Counted from the first letter of the stretch, positions 17,817-27,343 are shown. The stretch: 46,716 nucleotides of DNA from Caballeronia udeis (GCF_001544555.2 NZ_FCOK02000079.1:1-46716), one strand, 5' to 3'. The notes: generated by a model from the sequence alone, not told the origin. Translations and numbers: made by a program.

Positions 17817-19172
17817 TCAGGCAATACCGGTTTTACGTCCTTGCGACTTGGAGCCGTGCTCGATCGCATCAGCCCCGTCTGCGGCGTCGAGCGTCTCACC
17901 CGTACGGTCGCGTATCCACAGCATCACAATGGCGGAGATCACCGTGATCCCCAGCAAATACCAGGCAGGCGCCAGCTTGTTGCCCGATTGATGGACCAGC
18001 CACGTCACCACAAACGGCGAGAAGCCGCTGAATACAGCCACTACCGTGCTGTAGACGAACGACAGGCCGGTGGCCCGCACTTCCTTCGGAAACATCTCGG
18101 TCAACATCACCAGCAGGGCCGGTGTCTGGGTCGTTGCGAGCACGCTGAGCACGCCGACCAACGTATATAGCCGGGCCGGACTTGGTACGGCGAGCAACCA
18201 GTGAAAGCCGGGAAAGAGCACCATGATCAGCAGGACGCGCGACCAGACGATAACGGGCTTGCGGCCGAAGCGATCTGCGAGCCGCCCTGAGTACGGTGCC
18301 AGCACAAAATTTACGGCACCGAATAGCACGCCCGCCCAGAGGCCCACCTGAACCGGCAAACCCAGTTCTCTCGCTGCAAACGTCGGCATGTAGAAGGCGA
18401 TGACGTAGACTCCGACCGTGCCGGAAATGAACATCAAGCTGGCCAGCACGACTGACTGCCAGTGGTCACGCAAAACCAGCTTGAGAGGGCTGTCCCGGCG
18501 GCCCGCTCGCTCGACCGAGACGGTACCGGATTCGTCCAGTTGGCGGCGGATAAACATGCCGACCGGCGCTATGAGCAAACCGGCCACGAAAGGCAAGCGC
18601 CAGCCCCAGCTTTGCAGCGCCGTAGGCGAAAGCACCGTGACCAGTAGCCCGGAGAAGAGCGCGCCGACCATCACACCGAGGCCCTGGCTGGCAATTTGCC
18701 AGCTGCCCATGTAAGCGCGCTCATTAGCGCTGGCATATTCGACCAGCAGCGTAGTCGATGCGCCCACTTCACCGCCGGCGGAAAAGCCTTGGATCAAGCG
18801 TGCGGCGACGATGATGAGAGGAGCACTAATGCCGGTCTGAGCTGGCGTCGGCGCAAAGGCCATCATCACGCAACCCAGTGCCATCAGCGTGATAGTCAGG
18901 CCCATTGCTTTCTTACGTCCGGCACGGTCCGCATACGCGCCGATCACAATCCCTCCCAGCGGCCGCATCAAGAACCCAACGCCAAAGGACGCGACGGTCA
19001 GCAGTAGCTGGTTATAGGCGCTCATCGACGGGAAAAAGATTTTCCCGATCACGCTGGTCATAAACCCGTAGACGGTGAAATCAAAGAATTCCAATGCATT
19101 GCCGATTGTGATCGCGGCAATAGCCTTGTTTTTGCTTAAACGCTTTTTCCCTTCGATGTCGGACGAAGCCAT
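17817..19172 (-). CDS. MFS transporter, MHS (metabolite:H+ symporter) family
   Basis: A 451-residue 12-helix carrier. It begins KAIAAITIGNALEFFDFTVY, typical of the MHS subgroup (ProP, ShiA, citrate carriers), and has the loop motif GAYADRAGRKKAMG and a second one GRLADRFGRKPVIV. The ATG at 19172 has AGGGA upstream; the open frame before it (to 19562) has no family similarity. It is 53 bases upstream of the DUF2817 gene and likely cotranscribed with it. Confidence 0.92.
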   Translation of the reverse strand: MASSDIEGKKRLSKNKAIAAITIGNALEFFDFTVYGFMTSVIGKIFFPSMSAYNQLLLTVASFGVGFLMRPLGGIVIGAYADRAGRKKAMGLTITLMALGCVMMAFAPTPAQTGISAPLIIVAARLIQGFSAGGEVGASTTLLVEYASANERAYMGSWQIASQGLGVMVGALFSGLLVTVLSPTALQSWGWRLPFVAGLLIAPVGMFIRRQLDESGTVSVERAGRRDSPLKLVLRDHWQSVVLASLMFISGTVGVYVIAFYMPTFAARELGLPVQVGLWAGVLFGAVNFVLAPYSGRLADRFGRKPVIVWSRVLLIMVLFPGFHWLLAVPSPARLYTLVGVLSVLATTQTPALLVMLTEMFPKEVRATGLSFVYSTVVAVFSGFSPFVVTWLVHQSGNKLAPAWYLLGITVISAIVMLWIRDRTGETLDAADGADAIEHGSKSQGRKTGIA

Positions 19173-19294
19173 AAATCCCTGCCTTATACGTTGTGATTGC
19201 CGAGCGCTGCGATTGACCAGCGATGATCGTATGAGCGCCAAAATCCACGGAAAAGACAAGAATTTGTTGGCGGCGATAAGCAATCGCTGGCGCT

Positions 19295-20221
19295 TCAGGA
19301 CACGAGGCTTGCGGCGTCCGGCGATGAGACCGGCGCCAGCAGCGCTTGCCGCCTGATGCAGTCGAAGAATCGCTGCGCTGCCGGCGTGAGTTGGCTGTCG
19401 CGGCGAGTGATAATGCAAATCACTAGCGCCTGCAACGGCTCTCTCAGTTTGAGCCGCTTGATACCGTAGTGCTTGAATTCCGTTTGGGCCAACGTTTCGA
19501 GGAACACGCCGATCAGATCCTGGGTACCGACCAGCCGCAGACCCATCGCCGTCGACGTGCATTGCACGATGCGTTTGGGCAGCGTCGCACCTTGGGCTGC
19601 GAACAGTAGTTCAAGCAAATGCGGCGCCGTCTCCCTGTCGTAGGGCAGCAGCCATTCCGCGTCACTGAGCTCACGCAAGCTGCGGCTTCTGGCCAGCGAA
19701 TGCCCTGAGCGCACCGCCACGACCAGCGGACTCGAGTACAGTGGCGTGATATGGAACTCGCTTTGCGAAGGCTCCATCATTTGCGACACGATGATATCCA
19801 CACTTCCGTCACGCAACTTGGCTAGCGAGGTGGGCAGCGAAGCCTCGCTCAGGCGCACGTCGATGCCGGGAGACAAGCTGCGAAATTCGCGAAACGCGCT
19901 CGGCAGCAGGGTCAGCGCTACCGACGTGGAAGCCGCCAGCGAGACGCGGCCCACATTGCCTTCGCGGATCTCATCGAGTTCCTCGCGGGTACGCCGCATC
20001 TCCGAGAGCAGGAAGCGCGCGCGCGGTTCGAACGCCTGCCCGTAGGGCGTAAGCCGGACGCCCGAGACGCTGCGCTCCAGCAGGACGACCCCCAGGTCAG
20101 CCTCCAATTCACGCATGGCGTTGGTCACCGCCGGCTGCGAAACGCTGAGAAGGCGCGCGGCGCCGCGGATGCTCTGCTGTTCGACAACAGCAAGAAAAGT
20201 ACGTAGCTGATTGGGTTTCAT
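19295..20221 (-). CDS. LysR-family transcriptional regulator (GbpR/CbbR-like)
   Basis: A 308-residue LysR regulator with the HTH SIRGAARLLSVSQPAVTNAM (about residues 17-36) and LEADLGVVLLERS after it. The start is an ATG at 20221. It is divergent from the alpha/beta hydrolase gene, with 254 bases between the two starts, and lies upstream of the MHS carrier on the same strand. It could control both sides. No convincing T-N11-A box was picked out by eye. Confidence 0.92.
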   Translation of the reverse strand: MKPNQLRTFLAVVEQQSIRGAARLLSVSQPAVTNAMRELEADLGVVLLERSVSGVRLTPYGQAFEPRARFLLSEMRRTREELDEIREGNVGRVSLAASTSVALTLLPSAFREFRSLSPGIDVRLSEASLPTSLAKLRDGSVDIIVSQMMEPSQSEFHITPLYSSPLVVAVRSGHSLARSRSLRELSDAEWLLPYDRETAPHLLELLFAAQGATLPKRIVQCTSTAMGLRLVGTQDLIGVFLETLAQTEFKHYGIKRLKLREPLQALVICIITRRDSQLTPAAQRFFDCIRRQALLAPVSSPDAASLVS

Positions 20222-20475
20222 CGTGAGCGCCGTCTCGTTTATCGAACGTCAGGATACGCGCTAAATATCGTCGATGGCGCACTCGAGCACTTTATGCGCT
20301 GCAAGACGGATTCCATGGCATTCCCTGTCGTTATAGCCGCGTGCAGTTCACGGCAAGCCGTTGCGCCAAAGTCATCGTATTGTTCTCAGAGGTCCCGTGC
20401 GCCCCGCGCCGGTCTTGTTTCACCAGCAGCCATTGCTCGCTTCCGCTTTCCGAACTTCCGAACAAGGACAAATGC

Positions 20476-21447
20476 ATGCCACAAAGTTTTGACCTATCGC
20501 CGCAACGCTTCGAGCTCGCAGCGGTAGACGATGAGATCCGCGCCCTGGCCGACAAAATTGCGAAAAAGTTCAGTGATGCCCCGGCGCGCTGGGAACTGTC
20601 GCTGGACATAGAGCGCTCGCGCGGGCCGGGCAGCGGATTGCTGGAACTCGGAACCAACGACTTGCCGCTCAACGCCGAGAATTTTTCGATCGATGGCCCC
20701 GGCGGACCAATCCTCATCCGCAAGTTCATCCCGTCGAACAGCGCCTCACCGGCTGGCGTCTACCTCCACTTGCATGGTGGCGGGTTCTGCACCGGTTCGG
20801 CACGGGGCCAAGATGCGATGCTCAACCGGCTGGCGCACGATGCACAAGTCATCGTTCTGAGCGTCGACTACCGGCTCGCCCCGGAACACCCGTATCCTGC
20901 CGCTGTCGCCGACGCGGAAGCGGCCGCATTCTGGCTGGTGCGCTCGTGTGCCGGAGAATTCGGCGTTGAGCGGATCGTGATCGGCGGCGAATCAGCCGGC
21001 GCCTATCTTTCGGTCAGCGCCGCGTTGAGACTGCGTGATCGGCACAGCTACGCCGGACTCGCGGGACTCAATCTATTCCAGGGCACGTACGATTTGCGCG
21101 GCACGCCGAGCGTGATGCTCAGTGACAATGGCTTCGTCGGGCGACGCAGTTTTCGCACCCTCATGGAGCGTTTCGTTCCGGAAGGGCTACGCAACGATCC
21201 GGAAGTATCGCCCCTTTGTTATTCGTTGCATGACCTGCCGCCAGCCCTGTTCTCCGCCGGTACAACGGACCCGGTACTGGACGATAGCCTTTTCATGCAC
21301 GCCCGCTGGCTCTCCTACACGAACGCCGCTGAACTCGCGGTGTACCCCGGCGCATTCCACGGCTTCTCTCTCTTCGACTGCGAGCTAGCACATATCGCCA
21401 ACCAGAAAGTAGCTAGCTTCGTCCACAACGCCTGCACCTCCGCTTGA
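20476..21447 (+). CDS. alpha/beta hydrolase (HSL-type esterase)
   Basis: A 323-residue esterase of the hormone-sensitive-lipase group. The oxyanion-hole motif HLHGGGFCTGS (about residues 95-105) and the nucleophile elbow IGGESAGAYLS (Ser about 177) are seen, then the Asp in TTDPVLDDS and the His in GAFHGFSLF. It is a cytoplasmic carboxylesterase of medium-chain or aromatic esters by family, substrate unknown. The ATG at 20476 has AAGGACA 5 bases upstream; the longer frame from 20341 is not supported. Confidence 0.92.
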   Translation: MPQSFDLSPQRFELAAVDDEIRALADKIAKKFSDAPARWELSLDIERSRGPGSGLLELGTNDLPLNAENFSIDGPGGPILIRKFIPSNSASPAGVYLHLHGGGFCTGSARGQDAMLNRLAHDAQVIVLSVDYRLAPEHPYPAAVADAEAAAFWLVRSCAGEFGVERIVIGGESAGAYLSVSAALRLRDRHSYAGLAGLNLFQGTYDLRGTPSVMLSDNGFVGRRSFRTLMERFVPEGLRNDPEVSPLCYSLHDLPPALFSAGTTDPVLDDSLFMHARWLSYTNAAELAVYPGAFHGFSLFDCELAHIANQKVASFVHNACTSA

Positions 21448-21535
21448 GCGCACCATCTCAGGTGGTAGTCAATGGCGGTCGCGTCGGTGCAGCGCATGAT
21501 GACCCGCAGTGCCGCGCGCTCATACGCTGGCGCCG

Positions 21536-22552
21536 CTAGCTACCGCGTAGGTGACGAAGATCACTCGCAGGCATCGCGTTTCTGAACGCGCTGGGCGTCA
21601 TGCCATAACGCTCCTTGAAGACCCGGCTGAAGTGTGCGGCGTCGTTAAAACCCCAGCGATAGCAGATGGTGGAAATACCGTCGCCGCGATACGCCCCGTT
21701 CAGCAAGTCCTCGCGAATGCGCTCGAGCCGGTTGCGCATCACGTAGTCGGCATACAGGTGACCATGCTCGGCGAACAACTTGTGCACATAGCGCGACGAC
21801 ATGCCGAGCGCCCTCGCGCACGCGCTCACGGAAAGGCTGGGATCGTTCAGCGAGAGATCGATAAAGTCCAGTAACTGGCGATATCGCAATTGCAGCGCAC
21901 TAACCGACGCGCTTTCCCTATCCGCGCGCCGCTCATAGAGATGCACGGCCACCTCGAAAAGCGCGCGCTCGACCCGCGGCAATGACGTGCCCGGAACGTC
22001 GTCGATACGACTCATCACCGATGCCAGCCAACCCATGAAGATCTCGGACACGGCGTCGTCGCCCGAAGAATGTTCGATAAAGACTTCGCTTTTACGACTG
22101 GTGGGAACGGGAAATCTCGAGAACGGCAGCCGCAGATAGTAGACGCTCGCGCCTTCGTCAAAGCGGTTCAGGACCGAACTCGAACAGATTGAGCGACCGA
22201 AAATGATCTCTCCCGGCTGTGACGATACGCATCGTCCCTGCTGCGTAATGGATACGGCGCCGGCACACGGCATCACCGCAACGAACGAATCCGTCTGGCG
22301 GATTACAGAAGCATGGCCCATGCGAAACCACTCCTGGGCGGACGTGTCGATTTGCGCGATGAGGCCACCGCCGGGCAGTCGCCGGCCACGAATGCTGGCC
22401 TGGAACCGCGGGGACACCGGTCTGACACTATAGGCCGGCATGATCGCCTGACTCAGCATGGAGCACCAGTCTTCCCGGTCTGTCGTGTCGGCGTTGACGG
22501 CGCCTGCGGGAACTGCCCTCAACGGAATATCTTGCGCACTGATCGTCAACAC
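21536..22552 (-). CDS. AraC-family transcriptional regulator
   Basis: A 338-residue regulator with an N-terminal cupin-like sensing domain of the AraC-binding-like type and a C-terminal double HTH (LSVSACARALGMSSRYVHKL, then ISTICYRWGFNDAAHFSRVF, ending YGMTPSAFR). The start is GTG at 22552, with GGGAAGGGGG upstream (or TTG at 22549). It is divergent from the porin gene, 206 bases away, and likely controls the porin and RidA genes. Confidence 0.92.
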   Translation of the reverse strand: MLTISAQDIPLRAVPAGAVNADTTDREDWCSMLSQAIMPAYSVRPVSPRFQASIRGRRLPGGGLIAQIDTSAQEWFRMGHASVIRQTDSFVAVMPCAGAVSITQQGRCVSSQPGEIIFGRSICSSSVLNRFDEGASVYYLRLPFSRFPVPTSRKSEVFIEHSSGDDAVSEIFMGWLASVMSRIDDVPGTSLPRVERALFEVAVHLYERRADRESASVSALQLRYRQLLDFIDLSLNDPSLSVSACARALGMSSRYVHKLFAEHGHLYADYVMRNRLERIREDLLNGAYRGDGISTICYRWGFNDAAHFSRVFKERYGMTPSAFRNAMPASDLRHLRGS

Positions 22553-22758
22553 GATTGACCCCCTTCCCTTGTCTTCGCGTAGGTAAAGCGCTGATTTCGC
22601 GCATGTTACAGGCCTGGTTCAGAACCCGGCAAGAACGACAAAAATAATAGCGATATCGTTGCACCACGCTGGCAAGACCACCGCGTCTTTCGAAAGATCT
22701 CGCGACGGCAAGGAGCCCGAGGCGAGCACCCCTCACAAAAACAGCTGGAGTCGCACAC

Positions 22759-23850
22759 TTGAAGCTCAAACAATTCGCGTTACCGTGCTTGATGTCGTTG
22801 TTCTCGAGCGGCAGTTACGCACAAAGCAGCACGACGCTTTACGGCATCATCGACAATGGCCTGACGTACATCAGCAATCAAAAGGGCCACGCAAACTATG
22901 TCGTCGACACCGGCATCATGCAGGGCGACCGCTTCGGCTTTAGAGGCGTTGAAGATCTAGGCGGTGGGCTGTCCACTATCTTCCAGCTGGAGAATGGTTT
23001 CAATGTGAATACCGGCGCAATGGGATCCGGTGCAATATTCGGACGACAAGCTTTTATTGGCTTTGAAGACGCGAGTTGGGGCCGCCTGACAATCGGCCGC
23101 CAGTATGATCCGATGTCGGAACTGGTGGGGTACCAGACCCTGGGACCTTATGTAGGCCTGTACAACACGATACCCGTCGATGCAGACCGAACAGCCGGAG
23201 AATCAGTAAGCAACGCAGCAAAATACTACAGCCCCGTTTTTTATGGGTTTAAATTCGGCGCCATGTTTGCGTTCAGCAATCAGGCCGGCCATTTCGGTGG
23301 TGGTATCGGTGCACCCCGCATGACTAACTTCGGATTGCGCTATGACCATCGCAATCTGACTGTCGCTGCTGGCTACATGAATATCAACGGTACGGGTGGT
23401 AGCGTTGCAGAGACGGCATTTGGTGCAAACTCCCAAAAGAATCTCGAGTTCTCCATCAAATACGACATCGGAGCGGCAAGCCTGCTTTCTTCGATCAGGC
23501 ACGCGAAATTCGCGGGCGAAGCCAACGGTGCGACATCGACAGCGACCGCGTACGAGGCAGGCGCCCTGTACCACCTGTCGCCGGCGCTCCTCAGCGCATT
23601 TGGCTATACGCATGCGGTATACACACAGGGCCGATGGGGCATATGGGCCGGCATCCTGGATTACGCGCTCTCCAAGCGCACAGACGTCTACGTCAGCGGT
23701 ACGTATGAGAAATCGTACAGCGGCAATACGCCGGCGGCATTGGTGGGCGCTGCGGGCATTATCGGTACGCCCGGTTCTTATGACGAAGCAGGCGCATCAT
23801 CGAATGATAAACAGTTAGCCCTGCGAATTGGTATCCGGACGAAGTTCTAG
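22759..23850 (+). CDS. trimeric outer-membrane porin (Gram-negative porin family)
   Basis: A 363-residue porin typical of Burkholderiales. A signal peptide of about 21 residues ends SGSYA, followed by QSSTTLYGIIDNGLTYISNQ, and the constriction-loop region has SVSNAAKYYSPVFYGF. It ends with LALRIGIRTKF, the C-terminal aromatic needed for outer-membrane assembly. The start codon is TTG with CTGGAG upstream. RidA follows after 23 bases, so they are probably one transcript. It likely admits the substrate of the nearby hydrolase/peptidase genes. Confidence 0.92.
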   Translation: MKLKQFALPCLMSLFSSGSYAQSSTTLYGIIDNGLTYISNQKGHANYVVDTGIMQGDRFGFRGVEDLGGGLSTIFQLENGFNVNTGAMGSGAIFGRQAFIGFEDASWGRLTIGRQYDPMSELVGYQTLGPYVGLYNTIPVDADRTAGESVSNAAKYYSPVFYGFKFGAMFAFSNQAGHFGGGIGAPRMTNFGLRYDHRNLTVAAGYMNINGTGGSVAETAFGANSQKNLEFSIKYDIGAASLLSSIRHAKFAGEANGATSTATAYEAGALYHLSPALLSAFGYTHAVYTQGRWGIWAGILDYALSKRTDVYVSGTYEKSYSGNTPAALVGAAGIIGTPGSYDEAGASSNDKQLALRIGIRTKF

Positions 23851-23873
23851 GCTTCTTTTTATAAACGGAAAAA

Positions 23874-24335
23874 ATGAACCCAACACTTTCACAACGTCTT
23901 GAACAACTAAGACTTGCGTTGCCATCGCCGATGAGTCCGCTCGGCACATACCAAACCGTCACCACATATGGCAAATTGCTGCACGTGTCCGGACTGGGCC
24001 CCATTGAAAATGGCGCGCCCATCGTCGGGATTGTTGGTGACGACATCAGCTTGGAAGAAGCGCAACGAGCGGCTCAACGCACAATGCTTATGATCCTTGC
24101 TTCCATTGACGAGTCTCATGGTCTTGAGAACATCGAACGATGTCTGCGACTCACGGTGTATGTCCGGGGCAACGCGTCTTTTGCGGAGCACTACAAGGTA
24201 GCCAACGGCGCAAGCGACGTCCTGCTTCACCTGTTCGGCGGACCCAATTTGCCCGCGCGTAGTGCGCTGGGCGTTTATACGTTGCCAATGGGCCTGACTG
24301 TTGAGATCGATAGCATATTTGTACTGCGGGACTAA
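23874..24335 (+). CDS. RidA/YjgF-family protein
   Basis: A 153-residue RidA-like protein, about 25 residues longer than the standard 128 and of the type often found in catabolic operons. HVSGLGPIENG, the invariant region CLRLTVYVRG, and NLPARSALGVYTLPMGLTVEID (here containing the Arg that contacts imines in RidA) are seen. RidA proteins hydrolyse reactive enamine/imine intermediates made by PLP or oxidase enzymes. Its presence suggests nitrogen-containing substrates in this locus. It lies 23 bases after the porin stop. Confidence 0.92.
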   Translation: MNPTLSQRLEQLRLALPSPMSPLGTYQTVTTYGKLLHVSGLGPIENGAPIVGIVGDDISLEEAQRAAQRTMLMILASIDESHGLENIERCLRLTVYVRGNASFAEHYKVANGASDVLLHLFGGPNLPARSALGVYTLPMGLTVEIDSIFVLRD

Positions 24336-24356
24336 TCTCGCAACGTTAATGGGGGA

Positions 24357-24408
24357 TGAACAAGGTGCGCGTTTATTCTCTGCAGCGCATTAACGCGCAC
24401 CTTGTTCA
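24357..24408. repeat. long inverted repeat after ridA
   Basis: TGAACAAGGTGCGCGTTTA at 24357-24375 is repeated inverted as TAACGCGCACCTTGTTCA at 24391-24408, with one extra T in the left arm and a 15-base loop. It starts 21 bases after the ridA stop. It has no T-run after it, so it is not a textbook terminator, though it would form a very stable hairpin. It could be a terminator, a mobile-element end or a regulator site. Confidence 0.85.
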
Positions 24409-24612
24409 CACCATGAAAAGACCGCAACGCGCCAAAAAAAAACGAGGTGTCCATTCAACCCGCGTTAGCGACTCGCCGACCGCCTCGCGCAGGCCGCCGC
24501 TCCGGCGCCTCAAACGGCCAGATCATACACGGCATTACAGCCGGATCGATTTGCGCTCAGCGCGGCAGAGGATGCGGCCAGCGCTGCGGCCGCTTCGTCT
24601 TCCGGCTCATTG
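24409..24612. other. no recognisable gene
   Basis: There is a poly-A run in the 24430s and no motif in any frame. It is part of the decayed zone that continues to 27034. Confidence 0.5.
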
Positions 24613-24733
24613 ACAGATCCCGCTTGAAAGTCTCGGCGAGGAAAAACGCGCACACCAGGCTCAACAACCCCGTCGCCGCAATATAGATCGAAATGGGCAG
24701 CGTCTGGCCATACGTGGCGAACAGATAGGTAGC
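24613..24733 (-). pseudogene. MFS transporter C-terminal fragment
   Basis: The minus strand encodes ATYLFATYGQTLPISIYIAA followed by TGLLSLVCAFFLAETFKRDL, the last helix and tail of an MHS-type MFS carrier. Everything upstream is lost at about 24733. A remnant only. Confidence 0.65.
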
Positions 24734-24876
24734 GATTCACGTAGAACCACTGTCGACATCTCAAGAGCCATTTCGCCACCGCGCGCTTACAATGGCCGCT
24801 TGCGAGGGAGGCGAAGCAGTCATTCCCTTCACCCCGACCGCCGACATCTCCGCGCACCGTCCTAGCTCCTACAGGT

Positions 24877-25345
24877 TTAGAAGCGGTGACGTAACGAAAG
24901 CTTGACGGCGACTTGGGTCGGAGTGGACGACTGCCCGAGCGTACGGATTGCCGCGACCGCCGCATGACCGGTCGAGTCGACACCCGATGCACGCTGCCAC
25001 ACGCCGACCAGATTTAGGTCCGTGCGTTTCGAGAGCGAGTAGTTCGGACCGAAATCGATCTACTCATACTTTGCGTGAGGTGCTTTCGTGTAGTCGAACG
25101 ACGCGCCGATAAGCAGCGCGGGCGTGACGTAATAGCGCCCGTCAATTTCGGAGCTGTTGAAGAACGCGTTGCCCGTGTTCGGTGTGGAAGCGGTGCGCCG
25201 GATATCCTGGAAGCGGGTGTTCGTGTAGACCAGCCCGATGCTACCCCGCCCGATTTTGTACGACACGGCCGCGTCGACGTTCTGCCACACGTTCGCCGAA
25301 GCATAGCCGCTAGACACGGGGCTACGGCCCGGCGTCACGTAACCG
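24877..25345 (-). pseudogene. porin C-terminal fragment with amber stop
   Basis: The minus strand carries the C-terminal half of a Burkholderia-type porin: NVDAAVSYKIGRGSIGLVYT, YYVTPALLIGASFDYTKAPH, then after an in-frame TAG the continuation IDFGPNYSLSKRTDLNLVGV and the end VAVKLSLRHRF. The 5' half is missing, cut off where the IS6-family relic begins near 25350-25371. The TAG falls at about 25060. Confidence 0.85.
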
Positions 25346-25370
25346 GTCTGGCCGGGCGAAAGCGCAGACG

Positions 25371-25661
25371 GTCAACATGGATAAGAGCGGTGCCAATCTG
25401 GCCGCCCTCCAGGCCATCAACGCCGCACGCGAAACACCCATCCGCATCCGTCAGGTCAAGTATCTGAACAACCGCATCGAGCAGGACCACCGGGCCATCA
25501 AACGCCGAACCCGGCCCATGCTCGGTTTCAAGGATTTTCGTTGTGCGAGCATCATTCTGGGCGGCATTGAGATGATGCACATGATCCGCAAGGGGCAAAT
25601 GAAATGCATCAAAGGGACTGGCGCGTCCGCCGCACATCAATTCTATTCCCTCGCCTCATAA
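25371..25661 (+). mobile_element. IS6-family transposase, C-terminal relic
   Basis: Ninety-four codons of an IS6/IS26-type transposase tail: DKSGANLAALQAINAARE (second catalytic Asp), IEQDHRAIKRRTRPML (catalytic Glu) and the terminal SAAHQFYSLAS with stop at 25659-25661. It resembles the relic at 907-1320 but differs at many residues, so they come from different IS copies. It lies between two porin tails that point towards it in opposite senses, marking a rearrangement point. Confidence 0.88.
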
Positions 25662-25794
25662 ACGATCGCGGCCCGTGTACTGCGCTCGCCCCTCCGTCCT
25701 TACCGCGACAGAGTCAGAGCGGTACCAGTCAACGAGTCCGACGAGCGCATGCGTATCGCCCGCTTCGCGGTTGGTCACAAGACGCCAGATGACG

Positions 25795-26187
25795 GGCTTC
25801 ACACCCGCTGGCGCGTCGAACAGCAACGGCGAGCCGGACATTTCGGCATCCTACTCGAACGTGCAATACATCGCAGGTTCGGGATCGAAGTTCTTCTATA
25901 CGCAGATCTGGAACACGGGCGGTATCGTGCTGCACTACAAGCCGCTTACCGTGCTCGATCTCGCGGCCGGCTACAGCTACACGCGCGCGACTGAAGCGAA
26001 CGGCATCACCAGCGCTGCTTCGTATCAGCAGTTCACCCTCTCGCAGTACTACAGCCTCTCGAAGCGAACGGGCCTGTACTTCGTCGAGGCGTACCAGCTC
26101 GCGGGCGGCCAGACGCTGGGCACGAACGGCGCGGGCGACATCATCAACGCGACAGCTGACATTGGCGACGGCCAGAACAGCGCGCCC
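25795..26187 (+). pseudogene. second porin C-terminal fragment
   Basis: On the plus strand GFTPAGASNSNGEPD, YSNVQYIAGSGSKFFYTQIW and LYFVEAYQLAGGQTLG belong to the last third of a Burkholderia-type porin, but the final strand and terminal Phe are missing. Sequence similarity ends at about NSAPSS (26187), where a GST fragment on the other strand begins. This is a different porin gene from the one at 24877-25345, since both fragments are C-terminal parts. Confidence 0.8.
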
Positions 26188-26447
26188 AGTTCCCCCACTG
26201 GCGCAAGCGCCGACTGGTGCCGCGCGATCCGTGAAAGGATTGCGACGTTTTCCGTGAGTATCTGCCCATCGTCTATCTCAAGTGTCGGGACATAACCCTT
26301 CGGATTGGTTTCTTCAAATTTTTGTCCGGTCTCAGTCAGCTTGGATTTCAGATCGACGCGAATCCGGTCGAAGGTCATGTCGACTTTGTGCATTGCAATA
26401 TGGTCTGCTAGGCTGCAAGCGCCAGGCGAATAGTAAAGCTTCGTGAT
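26185..26447 (-). pseudogene. glutathione S-transferase N-terminal fragment
   Basis: The minus strand encodes the thioredoxin-like N-terminal domain of a beta-class GST: TKLYYSPGACSLADHIAMHK and NPKGYVPTLEIDDGQILTEN, the cis-Pro and Glu-Asn that bind glutathione. The helical C-terminal domain is lost at about 26185. A good AAGGAGA site precedes the codon where ATG is expected, but that codon is ATC (26447-26445), so the start may also be gone. Confidence 0.75.
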
Positions 26448-27034
26448 GTTGTCTCCTTGCTCAAGTGGTCGAGCGATCTTCAAGAGACGGAAGTGTTATG
26501 CCGTCGCCGCGACGCCCTTCGTCGACCGGCGGTTCCCAGCTCGCGCGAGTCTCTACCACGGGAATCGATCGCATACAGCCCATGTGTGTGCTTTCGATGC
26601 CTGGCATGATTCTCACCCTGATTGCGGTCAACAGCCGGGACGGTTTAAAGCGCCGCAGCGCGAACGCTTTCCGTCCCACTTAGACTTCGTTCCGAAAGCC
26701 GCTTCCGCTTGTTCGGCCACGGCCGTCCCCTGCCGACAAACGTTCTTGTCGAAGTCCCAGAGCGACCGCAAGTCGCGCGCGTGTTAGCAGGATTTGCCGA
26801 CCCGAACAGTCTCGATGGCAAAGATGCCACCCACCCCGTCCCTGCAGCAGGCCGTGACGACATTTCGACACTCGCCGAACGCTGCGTCGACCGCATTTCG
26901 GCAATTTTGCGCAGCTCTTCGCGCCGCTTAAGCGCACCTCGCTTGGGCGTTCTCCGCGCTGATTCGGCACCTCGTTGGCGGGGCGGCTGGCACGTCCCGT
27001 GCGATGGAGAAAGAGTAACCAACCGGAGGATGTC
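26448..27034. other. no recognisable gene
   Basis: Several overlapping open frames on both strands show no family motif. This is likely the edge of the decayed zone together with the promoter of the CsbD-like gene. Confidence 0.45.
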
Positions 27035-27343
27035 ATGGATACCGACACAGCAGAAGGTACGTTGAAAGAAGCAGCAGGCAAGGTCCAAGACGCAGTAGGC
27101 GGTGTGGTTGGCGACGCGGCCACGCAGGTATCAGGGAAAGCACGCGAATTAAGCGTTAAGGCGCAGCAACTCTGCGCGGATACCACCAGCCTCTTCCGGG
27201 ACAGTACGGTTGAGAATCCATTTGCGGTGTTAGGCATCGTCGCCGCTGTCAGCTTTATAGCCGGCATGATATGGGCGAACAGCAGAAATGTTCCTTCCCG
27301 GGCTTATGCGCAGAACTCGGGCGCTGATGATCGGCCGTATTAG
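27035..27343 (+). CDS. CsbD-like / DUF883-like small membrane-anchored protein
   Basis: A 102-residue protein. The first half is an Ala/Gly/Lys/Asp-rich amphipathic helix of CsbD type (DTAEGTLKEAAGKVQDAVGG). The second half ends in ENPFAVLGIVAAVSFIAGMIW, a single membrane segment like the C-terminal anchor of ElaB/DUF883 proteins. A GGAGGA site 5 bases before the ATG fixes the start. In Burkholderia such genes commonly stand beside holin-like and YqjK-like genes, as here. The role is probably stress- or stationary-phase related; that is inference. Confidence 0.8.
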   Translation: MDTDTAEGTLKEAAGKVQDAVGGVVGDAATQVSGKARELSVKAQQLCADTTSLFRDSTVENPFAVLGIVAAVSFIAGMIWANSRNVPSRAYAQNSGADDRPY

